DNA from: Thermanaeromonas toyohensis ToBE
Lineage (GTDB): Bacteria; Bacillota; DSM-521; Neomoorellales; Neomoorellaceae
NCBI RefSeq assembly: GCF_900176005.1
Contig: NZ_LT838272.1
Span: 2,871,587-2,935,586, forward strand
Length of the DNA stretch: 64,000 nt
Direction of reading: 5' to 3'
The notes under the pieces are model-generated. The model ran no database searches and was not told where the DNA came from. It saw only the letters and a program-made list of their open reading frames with translations. Below, piece by piece: positions 35,613 to 45,696 of this stretch (position 1 is the first letter of the stretch; every line of letters begins with the position of its first letter). The position numbers were made by a program, and so were the translations under genes.

Positions 35613-36865
35613 CTTCTCTCCCCTTTTTGAAGATCCTCGTTAAAAACTTCCTCGCTAACTTCCTCGGTATTTACTAATTCTAAAAAAAGATCTACCAGTT
35701 CCTGAGGAGGCTCGCTACCTAACTCACGGACAGCAAAAAGGCGAAATTGCTCCTTCAACGGCAAAAAGGCCCGGTAAGCCTCTCGAAAGGAAACCAGGGT
35801 TTCTGGTAAACGTACCCGTATATTAACTACCCCGGGGTGCCGACGCCGGATTTCGGCTATATCCCTCGGAGATAAAGGTTCCGAAGCTTCAATTTCTAAG
35901 TCTACCCAACAGTGGAGGTTCCTTTCTTCCTGGCACCAATTGAAAAATTCTTCTAAGCTAGAGGCCTGCCAAATTTTTAAAGGACGACCACAGGTTATGG
36001 GGAGCCGTTTAAGGATTGCAGGAGCTCCAGGTTGGGCCTCAATAAGCACCACTTCCTTTTGGTGATCCGCTTCCGAAAAACTGTAAGCTAAAGGAGACCC
36101 GGCATAACGGCAAGGCGCCGGCGCACCTTCTATGGCTTGAGGACGGTGCAGGTGACCAAGAGCGATATAGTGGGCTGTTTCGGGCAAAGCAGCTGGAGCT
36201 ACAGCCAGTGCTCCACCCAGCTGTATAGGGCGTTCGGAATCCGATTCCTTGCCCCCGGCTATATAAAGGTGGCTCATAAGTAGGTTGATAGTATCCCTCC
36301 GGAAGTGGCGACTTAAATCTCTAAGTAAAGCCTTAACCCGCTCAGAATAAGCTTGCTGCATTATTTCTTCCTCTAATGTATCAGTTAATAGTTCATTGAG
36401 CCGGGCCTCAGAGGGATAAGCCAAGGTCCCTACCACAGCATGTTCCTCGCACCCAGGGATTTTGAGTTCTAACCATCCCGGACCCGAAGCCACTCGCTCC
36501 ACTCCACCTTTGCCCTTACCCAGCGGTAATTCTTCCAGAGGGTAGCCTACCAGGCAAATACCGTGATCCAGGGCTAAGGGACTTGCCGCCCGTATACGCT
36601 CAGGACTATCATGATTGCCAGCTATGACTACTACACCTCGGCGCCCCCCCCGGCAAAGTCTTTCCAAGGCCGAAAAAAACAGATTCTCTGCTTCGGCAGG
36701 GGGATTGAAGGTATCGAATACGTCACCGGTTACCAAAATAAGGTGAACGTCCTCAGCCTCAGCTAGGTCACAAAGGGTGTTTATAAACTCCCTCTGTTCG
36801 GCCAGGCGCGAACTCCCTTCTAGCGTCCTACCTAGATGCCAGTCTGAAGTATGTAAAATCCGCAA
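35609..36865 (-). CDS. sbcD: Exonuclease SbcD (Mre11-like nuclease)
   Basis: Metallophosphatase-fold nuclease of 418 residues, partner of SbcC. Manganese ligands are in HTSDWHLG (Asp8, His10), GDVFDTF, GNHDSPE and GHLHRPQ. The TTG start has GGAG ten bases upstream. First gene of the sbcD-sbcC-SGNH group. The 254 bases upstream hold the terminator and hairpin that end the MCP transcript, and no further gene. Confidence 0.97.
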   Translation of the reverse strand: MRILHTSDWHLGRTLEGSSRLAEQREFINTLCDLAEAEDVHLILVTGDVFDTFNPPAEAENLFFSALERLCRGGRRGVVVIAGNHDSPERIRAASPLALDHGICLVGYPLEELPLGKGKGGVERVASGPGWLELKIPGCEEHAVVGTLAYPSEARLNELLTDTLEEEIMQQAYSERVKALLRDLSRHFRRDTINLLMSHLYIAGGKESDSERPIQLGGALAVAPAALPETAHYIALGHLHRPQAIEGAPAPCRYAGSPLAYSFSEADHQKEVVLIEAQPGAPAILKRLPITCGRPLKIWQASSLEEFFNWCQEERNLHCWVDLEIEASEPLSPRDIAEIRRRHPGVVNIRVRLPETLVSFREAYRAFLPLKEQFRLFAVRELGSEPPQELVDLFLELVNTEEVSEEVFNEDLQKGERR

Positions 36866-36983
36866 AGCTAAAACACTCCCTGTATATATCCTTATAAACG
36901 TATAGAGACCCCTTCAATACTTTTTTATCTTAAATCTCCGGAATCCTCCTAACTAAAACCCAAAAACCACTACCTGTACAAAA

Positions 36984-37044
36984 CAAAAAACCCGGACCCC
37001 AGGGCCACGATCCAAGTGTACTTCCTACTACCTTGAGGTCCGGA
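36984..37044 (-). terminator. Intrinsic terminator of the xylose-type transport/MCP transcript
   Basis: On the minus strand CCGGACC (37037-37043) pairs with GGTCCGG (36992-36998) through a long, partly paired loop and is followed by GTTTTTTG. It lies about 80 bases after the MCP stop codon. Confidence 0.7.
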
Positions 37045-37060
37045 TTCCGAAGACTTTCTT

Positions 37061-37103
37061 GCAGCAGACCTGCGCGTTTGCCAAAGCCAGCCGCGCATGT
37101 TGC
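37061..37103 (-). other. Long hairpin in the 3' region of the MCP transcript
   Basis: GCAGCA and TGCGCG (37061-37066, 37071-37076) pair with CGCGCA and TGTTGC (37092-37103), twelve pairs with a four-base bulge and a 15-base loop. It precedes the terminator, so the 3' region may be a stable RNA end or a small RNA. No U-tract follows on the minus strand. Confidence 0.5.
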
Positions 37104-37119
37104 AGTTTTCCCTTCTTAA

Positions 37120-38832
37120 TTAAACTCTAAATGCAGCTACCTTCCCTTGAAGACCAGTTGCCAGATGGTCGAGATTCCCAGCTATCACACTTAGTTCTTC
37201 CAGGGCAGCCGTCTGCTCTTCTACGCTGGCAGAAATTCCTTCTAAGGCTTTAGCATTCCTGACGGTAATATCCGAAATAGCCCGCATGGCGCTAGCAATC
37301 TCCCCAGCTCTATGGCTGGTCTCCTCTACAGATAAGGATATATCTTTAATATGCATGGCCATTTTCTCTATAGCCTCGGAAATGGAACGAAAGGCTCTAG
37401 TAGTACGGTCGCTAGCAGCCTTTTGGGCCAATACTACTTCCTTTACTTTGCCCATTCCCTCTACTGCACTTATAGCCCGGGCTTGTATTTCCTCCACAAG
37501 GCTAGCGATTTCTTCTGTAGCTTTAGCTGAGCCATCAGCCAGTCGCCTTACTTCACCAGCCACCACTGAAAACCCGCGACCGTGTTCACCGGCCCGCGCC
37601 GCCTCAATGGCCGCATTAAGGGCTAAGAGATTGGTCTGTTCGGCTATTTGGGAAATAGTGGCCAGGATCTGCTCTATCTCTTTTATTCTTTGGGTTAATA
37701 TTTCTACAGCCTGGGACGCTTGTTCTGCCACCAGGAGATTTTCCTCCATCCACCGGTTCTGTTCTTCCACTGCTATAACCCCGGTGTCTGTTAGCCCGCA
37801 GGTATTCTGGGCTATCTCAACAATCTCTTTGACTTGCAAGCTGCTCTTTCTCATAGAATCTAGGATTTGCTCCACAAGGTTAACCCCTCTTTGAGCGCTA
37901 GCCGCCTGTTCTTGAGCCCCGCTGGCTATTTCCTGAACAGCTGCTGTAATCTCCTCAGCGACCCTTTTATTTTGTTCACTAGCTTTAGCTATCTCTCCTG
38001 CTGCTCCAGCTACGACTCGTGAAGCTTCTATCACCTCTTTTAAAGCCCCCCGCAGGCTGCGTCCAGCGGTATTTAAAGACTGGGCTAGTATTCCTACTTC
38101 GTCCCTGGTAACAACCGGAATCTCCTGGGTAAGATCACCCTGGGCTATAGCCTGAGCTAAGGTAACGCCGGCCTTTAAAACCGAAATAATATGCCGGGCG
38201 AGGAGAAGGGAAAAAATAAGGCCAAAAAGGGTGCCTACTAGGATAAAGAAAAGATAACTACGACGAGCCCGGTAGTAATCATCTTCTCCTCGTTGATAGG
38301 TTTCCTGGGCCTTTTCTAAGGCTAGCTCTACAAGGTTCCGTATCCGTTCTTCAATGACCTTAGCTTGCGATTCTCCGGCCCCGTTAGCAATAACTAGAGC
38401 GCCGGATATATCTCCCTTTTCAGCCCTGTTTAATACCTGCTCGAGGGTTGCCTCCCAAGTCTTAACAACTGTAAGGAGCCATTCAAACTCACTAAGCTCC
38501 TGCTCACTACGAAAAGCGTTTCGATAATTTTCTAATTCTACCTTTAGCCTAGCTATGTCTTGGCGCAGGGAATTTCTAAGATTACTCGCCCTCCGCGGGT
38601 CAGGTTCCAGTAACAGATCCCGTACTTTAACCCGCGCCTCCAGAAACCGCGCCTGGGCGGCGGTTATCACTGCCAGGGGTTCCACGGCCCCACTATAGAC
38701 AATATAAAGACCACGATTAAGGCTAGCCAAGGTCCAAGCCCCTACCGCTCCGGAAACCATCAAAAAGAGAGCTAGTATAGCCATCCCCGCTAGCAGCTTA
38801 AACCGCACGCCCACCCTCCAGCGCAGTTTCAT
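37120..38832 (-). CDS. Methyl-accepting chemotaxis protein
   Basis: Chemoreceptor of 570 residues. It has an N-terminal membrane segment (about 13-35), an extracytoplasmic four-helix-bundle-like sensor of about 150 residues, a second membrane segment (about 195-215), a HAMP domain, and a long signalling coiled coil whose tip reads [24 protein letters not shown] at 38832 is chosen for its GAGG site; a TTG three codons upstream is less likely. It lies 28 bases after xylH, so it is probably co-transcribed with the sugar transporter and may link its substrate to motility. No flagellar genes are in view. Confidence 0.94.
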   Translation of the reverse strand: MKLRWRVGVRFKLLAGMAILALFLMVSGAVGAWTLASLNRGLYIVYSGAVEPLAVITAAQARFLEARVKVRDLLLEPDPRRASNLRNSLRQDIARLKVELENYRNAFRSEQELSEFEWLLTVVKTWEATLEQVLNRAEKGDISGALVIANGAGESQAKVIEERIRNLVELALEKAQETYQRGEDDYYRARRSYLFFILVGTLFGLIFSLLLARHIISVLKAGVTLAQAIAQGDLTQEIPVVTRDEVGILAQSLNTAGRSLRGALKEVIEASRVVAGAAGEIAKASEQNKRVAEEITAAVQEIASGAQEQAASAQRGVNLVEQILDSMRKSSLQVKEIVEIAQNTCGLTDTGVIAVEEQNRWMEENLLVAEQASQAVEILTQRIKEIEQILATISQIAEQTNLLALNAAIEAARAGEHGRGFSVVAGEVRRLADGSAKATEEIASLVEEIQARAISAVEGMGKVKEVVLAQKAASDRTTRAFRSISEAIEKMAMHIKDISLSVEETSHRAGEIASAMRAISDITVRNAKALEGISASVEEQTAALEELSVIAGNLDHLATGLQGKVAAFRV

Positions 38833-38860
38833 AACCCCCAACCTCTTTTCCCGATTGAGC

Positions 38861-40072
38861 TTACCGAGTTCTTTTCTTAGTGGCTATATCTACCCATACC
38901 GCCAGGACCAGGACTAAGCCCTTAACAATCACTAAAATAGAGTAGTCAATGTTTAAAAGGCTCATACCATTATCAATGCTGGCCATAACTAAAGCTCCTA
39001 TTACCGCGCCAGGAATAGTCCCTTCTCCTCCCAAAGTACTGGTCCCCCCGATAATGGCCGAGGCAATGGCATCTAACTCAAATAAATTCCCAGCGCTGGT
39101 GGTAGCTGCATCTAGCCTGGAAGTCAAAACTATACCAGCCAGAGCTGAAAGTAAGCCCATTATAAGGAAGATGCTCATGTTGGTCCGCTTAATATTTATA
39201 CCCGAAAGGGCTGCGGCTTCCCGGTTTCCGCCGATGGCGTATACATAGCGGCCGAAGGTAGTATTGTTGGCTACAAAAGTAAAAAGGATTACCAAAAAGA
39301 GGACGATCAGGACCGGGATGGGAATACCCTCATAAGCGATCATCACGGCTATAAAAGTGGCGATAAAAGCCAGCACAGCTAAAATCTTAAGGATCTCCAC
39401 TGTCCAGGGTGATACCGGTAGCTCATATTTTAACCGCGACCGCCGGTTGTTCAAAGTCATATAGATAAAGACTAAAGCTGCAACTATACCGAGGGCGATA
39501 CTCCAGGCTGCAGGAATATATCCCTGACCTATCACCTTGAAATCCGGCCTTAAAGGTGAGATGGTAATGCCCTTAGTGATAAGAAGGATGCCCCCGCGGA
39601 ACACGAGCATAGAACTTAAGGTTACAATAAAGGCCGGTACTCCCCGATAAGCTATCCAAAAACCCTGCCAGCAGCCTATCAGGAGGCCTACTAATATCCC
39701 GGCTAGTATAGAGGGCACGGTTTCCCAGTGATGCCATAGCTGAAGTATAGCCACTACCGCCCCCACGAAACCGGCCACCGAACCTACCGAAAGGTCTATA
39801 TGACCGGCCACGATCACTAGAACCATACCTACAGCTAGGATGGCAGTAATGGAAACCTGTCTCGTAAGCATGGACAGGTTCCGCGGGGTAAGAAATCTTC
39901 CTTCGGTGAGGATAACAAATATGAGCCATATGGCTAGCAGGGCAATGATCATGGTATAAGCCCGTATATCCCATTTAAACCCGGACCATAGGGCTTGCCC
40001 GTTCTTCTCTTTAACCCCATTCAGGGCTAAACCCCGCCATAAAGCCTTACCGCTTTTTTGTTCCACGTTCAT
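38861..40072 (-). CDS. xylH: Xylose/multiple-sugar ABC transporter permease (XylH/MmsB type)
   Basis: Membrane permease of 403 residues of the CUT2 class, which forms a homodimer channel. It has about ten hydrophobic segments, with [20 protein letters not shown] near the middle and [20 protein letters not shown] near the C-terminus, both hallmarks of the RbsC/XylH family. The length of about 400 and the inserted hydrophilic region near 215-225 ([16 protein letters not shown]) are characteristic of XylH/GguB rather than RbsC. It overlaps xylG by four bases. ATG behind CGGAGGT. Confidence 0.92.
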   Translation of the reverse strand: MNVEQKSGKALWRGLALNGVKEKNGQALWSGFKWDIRAYTMIIALLAIWLIFVILTEGRFLTPRNLSMLTRQVSITAILAVGMVLVIVAGHIDLSVGSVAGFVGAVVAILQLWHHWETVPSILAGILVGLLIGCWQGFWIAYRGVPAFIVTLSSMLVFRGGILLITKGITISPLRPDFKVIGQGYIPAAWSIALGIVAALVFIYMTLNNRRSRLKYELPVSPWTVEILKILAVLAFIATFIAVMIAYEGIPIPVLIVLFLVILFTFVANNTTFGRYVYAIGGNREAAALSGINIKRTNMSIFLIMGLLSALAGIVLTSRLDAATTSAGNLFELDAIASAIIGGTSTLGGEGTIPGAVIGALVMASIDNGMSLLNIDYSILVIVKGLVLVLAVWVDIATKKRTR

Positions 40073-41592
40073 GCTGCTCTACCTCCGGTAGCGCAATGCA
40101 TTATCTTTTCCTGGTCGGCTTCCCTTTGGTTGAACTCGCCGGTTATCCTTCCTTCATGAAGTACCAGGATCCTATCGCTCATACCCAGGATCTCTGGTAG
40201 TTCGGAAGAAATCATGATCACACATACACCCTTTTCGATAAGCTCATTCATAAGGGTATAGATTTCAAATTTGGCTCCTACATCGATACCCCGGGTAGGC
40301 TCATCTAGGATTAAAACCTGGGGCTGGGCGGTTAGCCATTTAGCCAGGACCACCTTCTGCTGGTTGCCCCCGCTTAAGTTCATCACCTTCTGCATCAGGC
40401 TAGGAGTTTTTATCCTCAGATCATTTACCAAATCTTGGGCGATCTTTATCTTTTGATTAGTATTTATAACTCCCCAGCGCGACATTTTGTGGAGGCTGGG
40501 TAAAGTTATATTCTCCTGCACATCCATTAAAGGAATAAGGCCATACCTCTTGCGATCTTCTGAAAGATAGGCGATACCACTACGGATAGCTTCTTCAGGG
40601 TTGCGTATAGTTAGCTTACGTCCATTTAGATAAATTTCTCCTGTAACCTTACCCGGGTAAGCACCGAAGATAGCCAGAGCCATTTCAGTCCTACCAGCTC
40701 CCATCAATCCAGCTATGCCCAGGATCTCTCCTTTTTTGACTGCAAAACTTACGTTGTCCACGACCTTCTTGGTGGGTATCTCGGGGTCATACACCGTGAG
40801 ATTCTTTACTTCCATTACCACCTCACCAGGAATGTGCTTTACGCGAGGGAATCTCTGGGTCAATTCTCTACCCACCATGAAGGAGATAATTCTATCCTCC
40901 GTCAGATTTTCAGTCTTGTCAGTATGGACAGTCTTTCCATCCCGCAAGATGGTAATAGTGTCAGCTATCTTAAGCACTTCCTGGAGCTTGTGGGAGATGT
41001 AGATACAAGTAACGCCTCTGTTTTTAAGATCCCGCAAGATATTCAGCAGATGTTCCACCTCAGCCTCGGTAAGGGCCGAGGTTGGTTCATCTAAGATAAG
41101 TATTTTAGCCCTTTTGGAGATAGCCTTGGCTATTTCCACCATCTGTTGGTGACCTATACCTAGGTTCATAACTTTGGTGTAAGGGTTTATATCCATGTTC
41201 AGCTCCCGGAGAATGGCCCTGGTATCGGCGTAGACTTTAGTCCAGTTTATAATACCGGCCCGAGCAGGCTCCTCCCCGAGGAAAATGTTCTCCCCTACTG
41301 TCATATATTTGACTAAAGCCAATTCCTGGTATATTATGGCGATACCTGCCCTCTCGCTATCCTTTATATTCCGGAAACGCTTTACTTCCCCTTCGATGAC
41401 TATATCTCCCTCATAGGTACCGTAGGGGTACACCCCGCTTAAAATTTTCATCAGAGTAGATTTACCCGCGCCGTTCTCTCCGCAAAGGCCATGGATTTCT
41501 CCTTTCCTTACCCGGAAAGTTACATTATCCAGGGCTTTAACACCGGGGAAGACTTTAGTGATGTTCCTCATCTCTAGGATGTACTCGCTCAT
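40069..41592 (-). CDS. xylG: Xylose/multiple-sugar ABC transporter ATP-binding protein (XylG/MmsA type)
   Basis: Tandem ATPase of 507 residues of the CUT2 class. The first half has Walker A GENGAGKST and DEPTSALTE; the second half has the degenerate GLMGAGRTE, signature LSGGNQQKV and DEPTRGIDVG, as in RbsA/XylG. It powers XylH. ATG behind GGCGGGG, 92 bases after xylF, with a strong hairpin in the gap. Confidence 0.94.
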   Translation of the reverse strand: MSEYILEMRNITKVFPGVKALDNVTFRVRKGEIHGLCGENGAGKSTLMKILSGVYPYGTYEGDIVIEGEVKRFRNIKDSERAGIAIIYQELALVKYMTVGENIFLGEEPARAGIINWTKVYADTRAILRELNMDINPYTKVMNLGIGHQQMVEIAKAISKRAKILILDEPTSALTEAEVEHLLNILRDLKNRGVTCIYISHKLQEVLKIADTITILRDGKTVHTDKTENLTEDRIISFMVGRELTQRFPRVKHIPGEVVMEVKNLTVYDPEIPTKKVVDNVSFAVKKGEILGIAGLMGAGRTEMALAIFGAYPGKVTGEIYLNGRKLTIRNPEEAIRSGIAYLSEDRKRYGLIPLMDVQENITLPSLHKMSRWGVINTNQKIKIAQDLVNDLRIKTPSLMQKVMNLSGGNQQKVVLAKWLTAQPQVLILDEPTRGIDVGAKFEIYTLMNELIEKGVCVIMISSELPEILGMSDRILVLHEGRITGEFNQREADQEKIMHCATGGRAA

Positions 41593-41621
41593 ATCCGTCC
41601 CCGCCTTATTGGTAAAGAAAG

Positions 41622-41660
41622 ATTCAAGGGGGTAGGCTTTTTGGGCCTACTCCCTTGAAT
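41622..41660 (-). other. 16-bp hairpin between xylF and xylG
   Basis: 41622-41637 pairs with 41645-41660 over 16 base pairs with one G-U and a seven-base loop. No continuous U-tract follows on the minus strand. It sits where a partial terminator or 3'-end protector would raise binding-protein expression over the ATPase. Confidence 0.7.
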
Positions 41661-41684
41661 TTCCTACCGCTTTATTAAATGAGG

Positions 41685-42767
41685 TTAGCTACCATATACA
41701 TCAGACTTCTTAAACCAACCGCTCTCGATAAGAACCTTGTCCAGGTTTTCCTTGGTTACTATTTCCGGCGTTAACAACACAGAGGGTACATCGATTTTGC
41801 CATTATTAACTGTCTGGTTAGCCTCCGGCAAGTCCTTGACAGCCTTACCCTTAGCAAGCTCCACAGCTACCTCAGCCGCCTTTTCAGCTAATTTCCTTAC
41901 GTCCTTAAATACCGTCATGGACTGGGTACCTGCTAAAATCCTCTTGGCTGCAGCTAGTTCAGCATCTTGTCCCGTAATAACCACTTTACCCGCTAATTTT
42001 TGGGCCTCTAAGGCCTGGATTATACCACCTGCTGTACCATCGTTGGGGGCTAGTATAGCATCCACTTTGTTGTTATTAGCGGTAAGGGCATTTTCAGCTA
42101 GTTTCAAAGCTTCTTCCGGTTGCCAATCTTTAATCCATTGGTCGAAGGCGATCTTTATGTCGCCCTTATCAGCCAAAGGCTTAATATACTTCATAGCCCC
42201 TTCCCGGAAGAGTCTTGCATTATTATCTGTAGGAGCTCCTGCAAATACAAAGTAGATGCCCTTAGGAACCTTTTCCGTCAAGAACTTACCCTGAAGTTCC
42301 CCTACTTTAATGTTATCAAAGGAAATATAGAGGTCTACATCCGCATTCCTAATAAGCCGATCATAAGAGATAACTTTAATACCAGCCTTGTGCGCCGCTG
42401 CAACTAGCGCAGCTGCCGAATCTGCGTTCTGGGGATCCAAAACTAAAACATCGATACCCTGAGTAATGAGGTTTTCTACTTGGTTGTTCTGCAAGTTTTC
42501 ATCGTTATTAGCCGCTTGTACCAATACTTCAGCTCCTAGCTCTTGGGCTTTCTTGACAAAGTAGTCCCTGTCCTTGGTGTACCTCTCCTCCCTTAACGTG
42601 GGCAAGGAAAAACCTATCTTTATCTTTTTGCCCGTGCTTTGAGACTGGGACTGGCCGGCAGCACCCGGCTCCTGTTGCTTGGTGGCCTTGGAGGAGCTGC
42701 ATCCAGCTACCACCAGCAAGGCCAGAACAGCCACTGCCATCAAAGCCACCAATTTCTTAAAAGACAT
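41685..42767 (-). CDS. xylF: Xylose/multiple-sugar-binding lipoprotein (XylF/ChvE type)
   Basis: Periplasmic-type binding protein of 360 residues, anchored by a lipobox VVAGC (Cys23). After a Gln/Ser-rich linker it shows KIGFSLPTLREERY, VQAANNDENLQNNQVENLI, DPQNADSAA, VISYDRLI, YISFDNIKVGE and ILAPNDGTAGGI, close to the XylF group of the ribose-binding superfamily. ATG behind AAGGAGGT. A terminator separates it from the sensory genes upstream, so it has a separate promoter in the 188-base gap that I could not define. Confidence 0.94.
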   Translation of the reverse strand: MSFKKLVALMAVAVLALLVVAGCSSSKATKQQEPGAAGQSQSQSTGKKIKIGFSLPTLREERYTKDRDYFVKKAQELGAEVLVQAANNDENLQNNQVENLITQGIDVLVLDPQNADSAAALVAAAHKAGIKVISYDRLIRNADVDLYISFDNIKVGELQGKFLTEKVPKGIYFVFAGAPTDNNARLFREGAMKYIKPLADKGDIKIAFDQWIKDWQPEEALKLAENALTANNNKVDAILAPNDGTAGGIIQALEAQKLAGKVVITGQDAELAAAKRILAGTQSMTVFKDVRKLAEKAAEVAVELAKGKAVKDLPEANQTVNNGKIDVPSVLLTPEIVTKENLDKVLIESGWFKKSDVYGS

Positions 42768-42932
42768 AGCACCTTACCTCCTTTTTGTTAAGGTTTTATT
42801 GGGTTTAGGTTATAGTGTTGTTAAGAAAATACCATAAAAAGCGTTTCTACCCTCTATACCTTTTTGGGATAGTTCTGCATTTTATAGGGGAATTATGTTA
42901 CACGCTCCTTCTAAACGGGTATTATTTTGGCA

Positions 42933-42957
42933 TAAAAAAAACAGGTCTTGCGACCTT
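42933..42957 (-). terminator. Intrinsic terminator after the second sugar-binding lipoprotein gene
   Basis: On the minus strand AGGTC, tetraloop GCAA, GACCT, then GTTTTTTTT. The stem begins within the stop codon of the gene. It isolates the sensory genes from the xylF transport operon. Confidence 0.85.
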
Positions 42958-44050
42958 ATGGAGTAGTACCTTGGGATAACTTCTTTGGTCTATATCTATA
43001 CACATCCTGGGAAGAGTGAAACCCATCTTTTATCACTGTTTCATCAATATTGTTTTTATCTACGCTTATGGGTTCTATAACATAAGAAGGAACGAAATAC
43101 TTTCCATCATAAATAGTATCCTTTGTGTCCAGGGTTTCTCCTCTAGCGAGCTTCAAGGCCATCCCCGCTGTCTTTTCCGCTAGCTTAGCTATAGGTTTAT
43201 ATACTGTCATAGCCTGGGTTCCTTCTACGATCCTTTGGCAAGCAGCAAGATCCGCGTCCTGCCCAGTTACTAGAGTGCTCCCTGCCATCCTACGTTCCGC
43301 TAAGGCTTTTATAACACCACCGGCCAGGCTATCATTCCCGGCAATTACCGCATCAATCCTTTTGCCGCTTTGAAGTATATCATCTGTAACCTTGAAAGCA
43401 TATTCCACCATCCAGTTAGGTGCCCATTCCTCGGCGAGGATTTTTATGTTTCCGCTAGCCACCCGATCCTTTAAAATGCTATCATATCCCTCTTTTATCA
43501 TCTTAGTGTTATGATCCGTAGTGGCACCATTTACTATTAAGTAATTACCCCTGGGTACCCTGTTTACCAGGTATTGGGCCATAAAGCGGCCCACTTTGAT
43601 GTTATCGAAGGATATATATAGGTCTACGTTAGATTCCGTAACCAGCCGGTCATAGGATATTACTTTCACACCCTGTCGTTTAGCCATCTGGACGGCAGTC
43701 GCCGCCTTTTTAAGATCATTGGGTACTAGAATGAGTACCTGGATCTGCTGATCAAGGAGGTACTTTACCTGTTTTAATTGATCTTCATCATCGTTATTAG
43801 CATTCTGCACAAACACTTCCGCCCCTAACTCCTTAAGCTTAGCCATTAAAATATCCCTATCCCTAAGCCACCTTTCCTCTTTTAAGGTACCTAAAGAAAT
43901 ACCTATCCTAATTTTAGCTTTTTCTTCCAGGGGAGCAGGTGAACCCTGCTGGGTACAGCTTGCAAGAAGGGTTATAAACAAAAGGATCAAAAAAAGAAAG
44001 AAGAAATCTTGGTACAATCTCCCAGATATAAAGTTTAACTTCCTGTACAT
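42956..44050 (-). CDS. XylF-like sugar-binding lipoprotein of the sensory module
   Basis: Paralogue of XylF, 364 residues, with a longer N-terminus, membrane stretch and lipobox LLASC (Cys32). It keeps ISLGTLKEERWLRDRD, VQNANNDDEDQ, VISYDRLV, YISFDNIKVGRF and GNDSLAGGV. It lies at the end of the regulator gene group and is split from xylF by a terminator. In clostridia a XylF paralogue (XylFII) delivers the sugar signal to a LytS-type kinase; this protein could have that job, or the membrane-anchored binding protein at 47.2 kb could. ATG behind GGGAGGG. Confidence 0.85.
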   Translation of the reverse strand: MYRKLNFISGRLYQDFFFLFLILLFITLLASCTQQGSPAPLEEKAKIRIGISLGTLKEERWLRDRDILMAKLKELGAEVFVQNANNDDEDQLKQVKYLLDQQIQVLILVPNDLKKAATAVQMAKRQGVKVISYDRLVTESNVDLYISFDNIKVGRFMAQYLVNRVPRGNYLIVNGATTDHNTKMIKEGYDSILKDRVASGNIKILAEEWAPNWMVEYAFKVTDDILQSGKRIDAVIAGNDSLAGGVIKALAERRMAGSTLVTGQDADLAACQRIVEGTQAMTVYKPIAKLAEKTAGMALKLARGETLDTKDTIYDGKYFVPSYVIEPISVDKNNIDETVIKDGFHSSQDVYRYRPKKLSQGTTP

Positions 44051-44088
44051 AAATCTTTCCCTCCCTTCCGTTAACTAAGAAGAGAAGT

Positions 44089-45669
44089 CTATGGGAGGCC
44101 AAATTTAGTACGGTACTCGCTAGGCGTTAGGCCAAAAACTTTCTTAAATATCTTGGTAAAATAATTAGGATCCTGGTATCCAACCTGATAGGCTACGTCT
44201 TTAATACTTAAAGTAGCGTTTTTCAAAAGCTCCTTGGCGTGGCGCATCCTCACCTCCGTGAGATAATCGGAAAAGTTCTGTTGGGTTTCTTCTTTAAATA
44301 GCTTGCTGAAATAGTGATAACTTATATTTACGGCCCGGGCTACCTCATCCAGGGTGAGTTCCCTGGAGTAGTTCTCGTTTATAAACTGCAAAGCCTTCTC
44401 TATGACTTCACTTATCTCCTGGGATTTATAAAGCCTTATATCTCTAATAATAGCCTCCAGATTCTGGATGAAACGGAGCTTCAAATCCGTAATCTCGGTT
44501 AAGTTTAAAAGCTCAAGAAGCCTTTGTTCCTCCAATACTTTGTCGGGATGGGAGTAAGAGGCCATCCTCATCAAAACTATCGATAGCTCCAGGAGCCGCA
44601 TCTTTATCTTGGCTTTATCGTTAACATAGTTAAGCGTCAACCAGGTGAAGATTTCCTCAAAAATGGCCTGGGCTCCAGCTACATCTCCCATTAACACTTT
44701 ATCTATAAGCCTTTTTTCTTTATGCAGGGGGTAAAAATCCGGTGGAGCCTCAGGGAGGCTTAAATCCCTGTAGCGGATAATCTTTTCCCCACTGGATAAC
44801 TTGACCGCCCGGTCGGCTTCTTCATATGACTTCCAAAAGTTTTCCAAAACGTAAGGGCTTCCTATTCCTATACAATAAGGAAGCTCCACACCTGCCTTGA
44901 GCTTAATTGTTATTTCCTGGGCTATCTCTATGGATTGGTTGCGTAAAGTATACTGGTCAACGTCTTGGGGAACCGGTACATATACCAGAACCCGATTAAG
45001 CATAAGGGGGCCCACAAGGCACTTGACAGTCTCCTTGGCCGCCTCCCTAAAAAGAAGGCTTAAGTTATACTTATCCAGGCTAGATTTCAGGTCCTCCCGG
45101 TCTTTATCTTCGATATGGAACAGCATCACATATCCAAAGGCAAGGGGCATCTCAAAAATTTCCTCATAAAAGGGGAGGTTACGCAAGCATTGGTTATCAA
45201 ACAACAGGGAGTAGACGAATTCTCCTTCCAGGTGAGGGACTATTTTTACAATCTTTTCTTTAAGCTCTAGTTCCTGCAGGAACGCTCGACGGTTCTGTTC
45301 TATGATCTCCCGGGCCTTATTTATAATTTCTATAACTTTATTCTTGTTTATGGGCTTTAAGAGATAATCTAGCACCCCCAAATTTATAGCTTCCTTAGCG
45401 TAATTAAAGTTTTCATAGGCAGTAATAATAGCAAACAAAATATTAGGATGTCGTTTCTTTATCTGCCTTATAGCTTCCAGCCCGTCTATTCCCGGCATCC
45501 GTATATCTATTAAAATAACGTCGGGTTTTAGTACTTCTGCTTTTTCTACCGCCTCCCGGCCCGACTTGGCAAAGCCTACCACTGTAGCTTCTTCCGTGTA
45601 TTTGTCTATTATAAATTTTAAAGAATCCAGCACGATCTGCTCGTCATCAGCTATCAACACTTTTAACAT
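44089..45669 (-). CDS. AraC-type response regulator (YesN-like)
   Basis: Response regulator of 526 residues. The receiver domain has IADDE and the phosphorylated Asp55 in LIDIRMPGIDG with Lys in LLKPIN; a C-terminal AraC domain carries VNISYHYFSKLFKEET and VGYQDPNYFTKIFKK. It probably activates xylFGH. It is 27 bases after the kinase gene and 38 before the lipoprotein gene. ATG behind AAAGGTGGG. Second YesM/YesN-type system in the window. Confidence 0.93.
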   Translation of the reverse strand: MLKVLIADDEQIVLDSLKFIIDKYTEEATVVGFAKSGREAVEKAEVLKPDVILIDIRMPGIDGLEAIRQIKKRHPNILFAIITAYENFNYAKEAINLGVLDYLLKPINKNKVIEIINKAREIIEQNRRAFLQELELKEKIVKIVPHLEGEFVYSLLFDNQCLRNLPFYEEIFEMPLAFGYVMLFHIEDKDREDLKSSLDKYNLSLLFREAAKETVKCLVGPLMLNRVLVYVPVPQDVDQYTLRNQSIEIAQEITIKLKAGVELPYCIGIGSPYVLENFWKSYEEADRAVKLSSGEKIIRYRDLSLPEAPPDFYPLHKEKRLIDKVLMGDVAGAQAIFEEIFTWLTLNYVNDKAKIKMRLLELSIVLMRMASYSHPDKVLEEQRLLELLNLTEITDLKLRFIQNLEAIIRDIRLYKSQEISEVIEKALQFINENYSRELTLDEVARAVNISYHYFSKLFKEETQQNFSDYLTEVRMRHAKELLKNATLSIKDVAYQVGYQDPNYFTKIFKKVFGLTPSEYRTKFGLP

Positions 45670-45696
45670 AAGATCCGTCCCACCTTTTTCAAGGGA

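Noticed and set aside
37000-37110. Cyclic-di-GMP riboswitch near the chemoreceptor gene
   Set aside because: The conserved GEMM core is absent and the element lies downstream, not upstream, of the receptor gene.
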